Part shown: positions 5,469 through 6,957 of the stretch, one piece after another | How the letters are laid out: each line of letters begins with the position of its first letter | Position numbering within the stretch: position 1 is the stretch's first letter | NCBI GenBank assembly: GCA_016200955.1 | Contig: JACQDU010000521.1 | Coordinates: 1-6,957, forward strand | DNA: 6,957 nucleotides | Direction: 5' to 3' | DNA from: a bacterium | GTDB lineage: Bacteria; Planctomycetota; J058; JACQDU01 | Made by a program: the position numbers and the translations under genes | The notes under the pieces: model-generated | What the model saw: the letters and a program-made list of their open reading frames with translations, nothing else | What the model was told of the DNA's origin: nothing | The model's database searches: none

Positions 5469-6848
5469 TCAGTCTTTGAGGATCTTGAGCTCCATGCGTG
5501 GGAGCCACCGGACGTCCGGCTTCGCCAGCCCGAGTGAGCGCTCGAAGTCCTTGATCGCTCCGTCGCGGTCATGCGACTTCGCGCGAAGGCGACCCCGGAG
5601 GTAGAACGCGTAGGCCGAGCTCGGGTCTCGCTCGATGGCCGCGTTCACCGTCGATAGCGCTTGTTCGGTATTCCCGCCTGCTTGGAGCCCGGTTCCAAGC
5701 GAATCGGCGAGGCTCCGCAGATCGTCTCCCACCGATCCCCTAGCGGCCCAGGGCGGAACATCCGAGTCGGATTCGAGCCACGCACGGAGCCCGCAAGCGT
5801 CCCACTGAATCGCCTTGCGATAGTCGGCGATGGCCAGGACAGCATCCGCATCCCTGGCCTCTCGGACACACGCTCGCTGGAAGGTGCTAGAGAGGTGCCA
5901 CTCGTCGAGCTCGAGCGCGCGCGTGTAGTCATCGCTCGCACGCTGGAGATCGCCCTTCCGGTGCCACGCGCGCCCGCGCTCGTGGAAGAAGACCGGGAAG
6001 CGCTTCTCGTCGGCGATGATCCGGTCGAAGTCCCCGATGGCTCGATCGAAGTCGCCTTTTGTTACGTAGAGCCGCGCGCGCCTAAGCATGTGGCGATGGA
6101 GCTCCGGCGGATCGTTCACCCGAGCGATGACTTGGCCGAGGTCGCCGATGGCGCCGTCGAGATCTCCCAGCCTCGCGCGTGCATTCGAACGCACCCACCA
6201 GCTCGACGCGTCGAACGGGTCGAGCTCGACGGACCGCTGAGCATCCGCGAGCGCACCCGCAAGATCATTCGTGTTGGAACGCTCACAACTGCGCGATCGA
6301 TACGCGTTCGCGTAGGTCGGATCGATCTCTATCGCCTTCGACAGATCCTCGATGTATCGGTCGGATGAGTAGTCCACTTCTCCTAGCCGCCGGGAGAACA
6401 TCAACGCGTCAAAGAGTGTGTCAGCACGCCTCGTCAGCTCCACCGCGGCTCGCCGCTCTGCCGTAGCTCTCAGAGAGACGAGTAAGCTCACGAGCGTGAC
6501 ACCCACGAGGAGAACGACGAGCCGCGCAAGTCGCGTTCGCATGAAGGGGGCGCGAGGAAACCTTCGGCGAGCCGCGCGCCATGCCGCGCGCCAGAAAGGG
6601 AGCCTGCCCACCCTCGCGACCGGCTCCTCGCCGGCGCGCTCGCCCTCGCGGCAAGCAGCGCAGCCCCGACCTTCCAGGAAGCAATCGACGTGATGAAGCG
6701 CGCGGCAGCGCGAGCACTCGGCCGACGTCGCGTGGCGCGGAACGTCCTCGTGGCAGAAAGGACACCTCGCGGCGCGAGGGCGCGACCGCCAGGTCGCCTG
6801 CACGATCATGTGAGGAGGATACCGGGCCTCCGCACGCGCGTAAAGCAT
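5469..6848 (-). CDS. RING-like zinc finger, transmembrane, TPR-repeat protein
   Basis: A 459-residue protein in three parts. Residues 29-66 form a cysteine-rich module: C29-x2-C32, C45-x2-C48, H52/H53, C56, C63-x2-C66. That gives eight ligands for two zinc ions, resembling the prokaryotic RING-finger families. A basic linker (80-108) leads to one membrane segment (about 108-126). Residues 140-444 carry about seven to eight TPR units, with typical endings such as AIEIDPTYANAY, SVELDPFDASSW and ALELDEWHLSS. Charge distribution puts the zinc module in the cytoplasm and the TPRs outside. TPRs bind proteins; the partner is unknown. The start is ambiguous: ATG at 6848 has GGAGG (6856-6852) only 3 nt away, while ATG at 6809 (residue 14) has no ribosome binding site but starts a region of better codon use. 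By eye this gene has more A/T-ending codons than its neighbours. It is 305 bp upstream of the VOC gene and probably a separate unit. Confidence 0.85.
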   Translation of the reverse strand: MLYARAEARYPPHMIVQATWRSRPRAARCPFCHEDVPRHATSAECSRCRALHHVDCFLEGRGCAACREGERAGEEPVARVGRLPFWRAAWRAARRRFPRAPFMRTRLARLVVLLVGVTLVSLLVSLRATAERRAAVELTRRADTLFDALMFSRRLGEVDYSSDRYIEDLSKAIEIDPTYANAYRSRSCERSNTNDLAGALADAQRSVELDPFDASSWWVRSNARARLGDLDGAIGDLGQVIARVNDPPELHRHMLRRARLYVTKGDFDRAIGDFDRIIADEKRFPVFFHERGRAWHRKGDLQRASDDYTRALELDEWHLSSTFQRACVREARDADAVLAIADYRKAIQWDACGLRAWLESDSDVPPWAARGSVGDDLRSLADSLGTGLQAGGNTEQALSTVNAAIERDPSSAYAFYLRGRLRAKSHDRDGAIKDFERSLGLAKPDVRWLPRMELKILKD

Positions 6849-6957
6849 CGGCCTCCGCGCTGGTGCTCGACGGTGACGCCAGGCTGGCCGTGTTCACCGA
6901 CACAAGCGCCCGCGCGATCGCGGCCTTGACGCGCTCGTCGTCGCTCGCGAACTGCTC
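6849..6957 (-). other. Right edge: coding-like sequence, gene not assignable
   Basis: On the minus strand the frame entering at 6957 reads EQFASDDERVKAAIARALVS and onward, with almost every codon ending in G or C to about 6860. It has no stop there and stays open until 6421, deep inside the TPR gene in another frame. The + frame starting at 6851 also looks coding-like (LVLDGDARLAVFTDTSAR) and shares the same third-position register, so strand cannot be fixed from composition. It may be the end of an upstream gene disrupted by a frameshift, a gene on the + strand running off the edge, or chance. Confidence 0.25.

Noticed and set aside
5661..6368. Plus-strand open frame opposite the TPR gene with fairly protein-like composition
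   Set aside because: It is the antisense image of the TPR repeats (recurrent ELERA/EIAL-like stretches); it has no ribosome binding site and no recognisable domain.
1..6957. tRNA, rRNA, CRISPR array, insertion sequence or attachment site
   Set aside because: No regularly spaced repeats, transposase motifs, terminal inverted repeats or tRNA-like cloverleaf sequence were seen by reading. A covariance-model search was not possible here.

Overview
The window is a GC-rich bacterial segment with strong G/C preference at third codon positions. The protein repertoire suggests a member of the Planctomycetota, or a similarly complex Gram-negative group such as Myxococcota: a Ser/Thr kinase with a DWG in place of DFG, an ECF sigma factor with a long C-terminal extension, and a RING-like zinc finger-TM-TPR protein. 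This is inferred from family style only; there is no rRNA or other phylogenetic marker.

Layout. Positions 3-122 (+) hold the last 39 codons of an unrecognised gene. Positions 166-1632 (+) encode a polytopic membrane protein resembling GT-C glycosyltransferases. It converges, with only 9 bp between stop codons, on a four-gene minus-strand cluster read from right to left: a VOC/PhnB-like protein (5163-4681), a DGPF/YCII-domain protein (4602-4222), an ECF42-type sigma factor with a TPR-like extension (4151-2892) and a membrane-anchored Ser/Thr protein kinase (2895-1642). Upstream is an intergenic stretch of about 305 bp with a good ECF-type promoter candidate, then a minus-strand zinc-finger/TPR membrane protein (6848-5469). 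The last 109 bp contain coding-like sequence that cannot be assigned to a complete gene.

How the genes may work together. DGPF proteins beside an ECF42 sigma factor are the established signature of that sigma group. Two things stand out here. First, the kinase start codon overlaps the sigma stop codon (ATGA), so the two are very likely translationally coupled, although ECF42 factors are not normally thought of as kinase partners. Second, the region upstream of the VOC gene carries TGTCGA-17 nt-CGTC, which fits my recollection of the ECF42 target motif. This implies that the sigma factor drives its own operon, including the kinase, as a positive feedback loop. A perfect 10-bp GC-rich hairpin between the VOC and DGPF genes could set differential expression within the operon.
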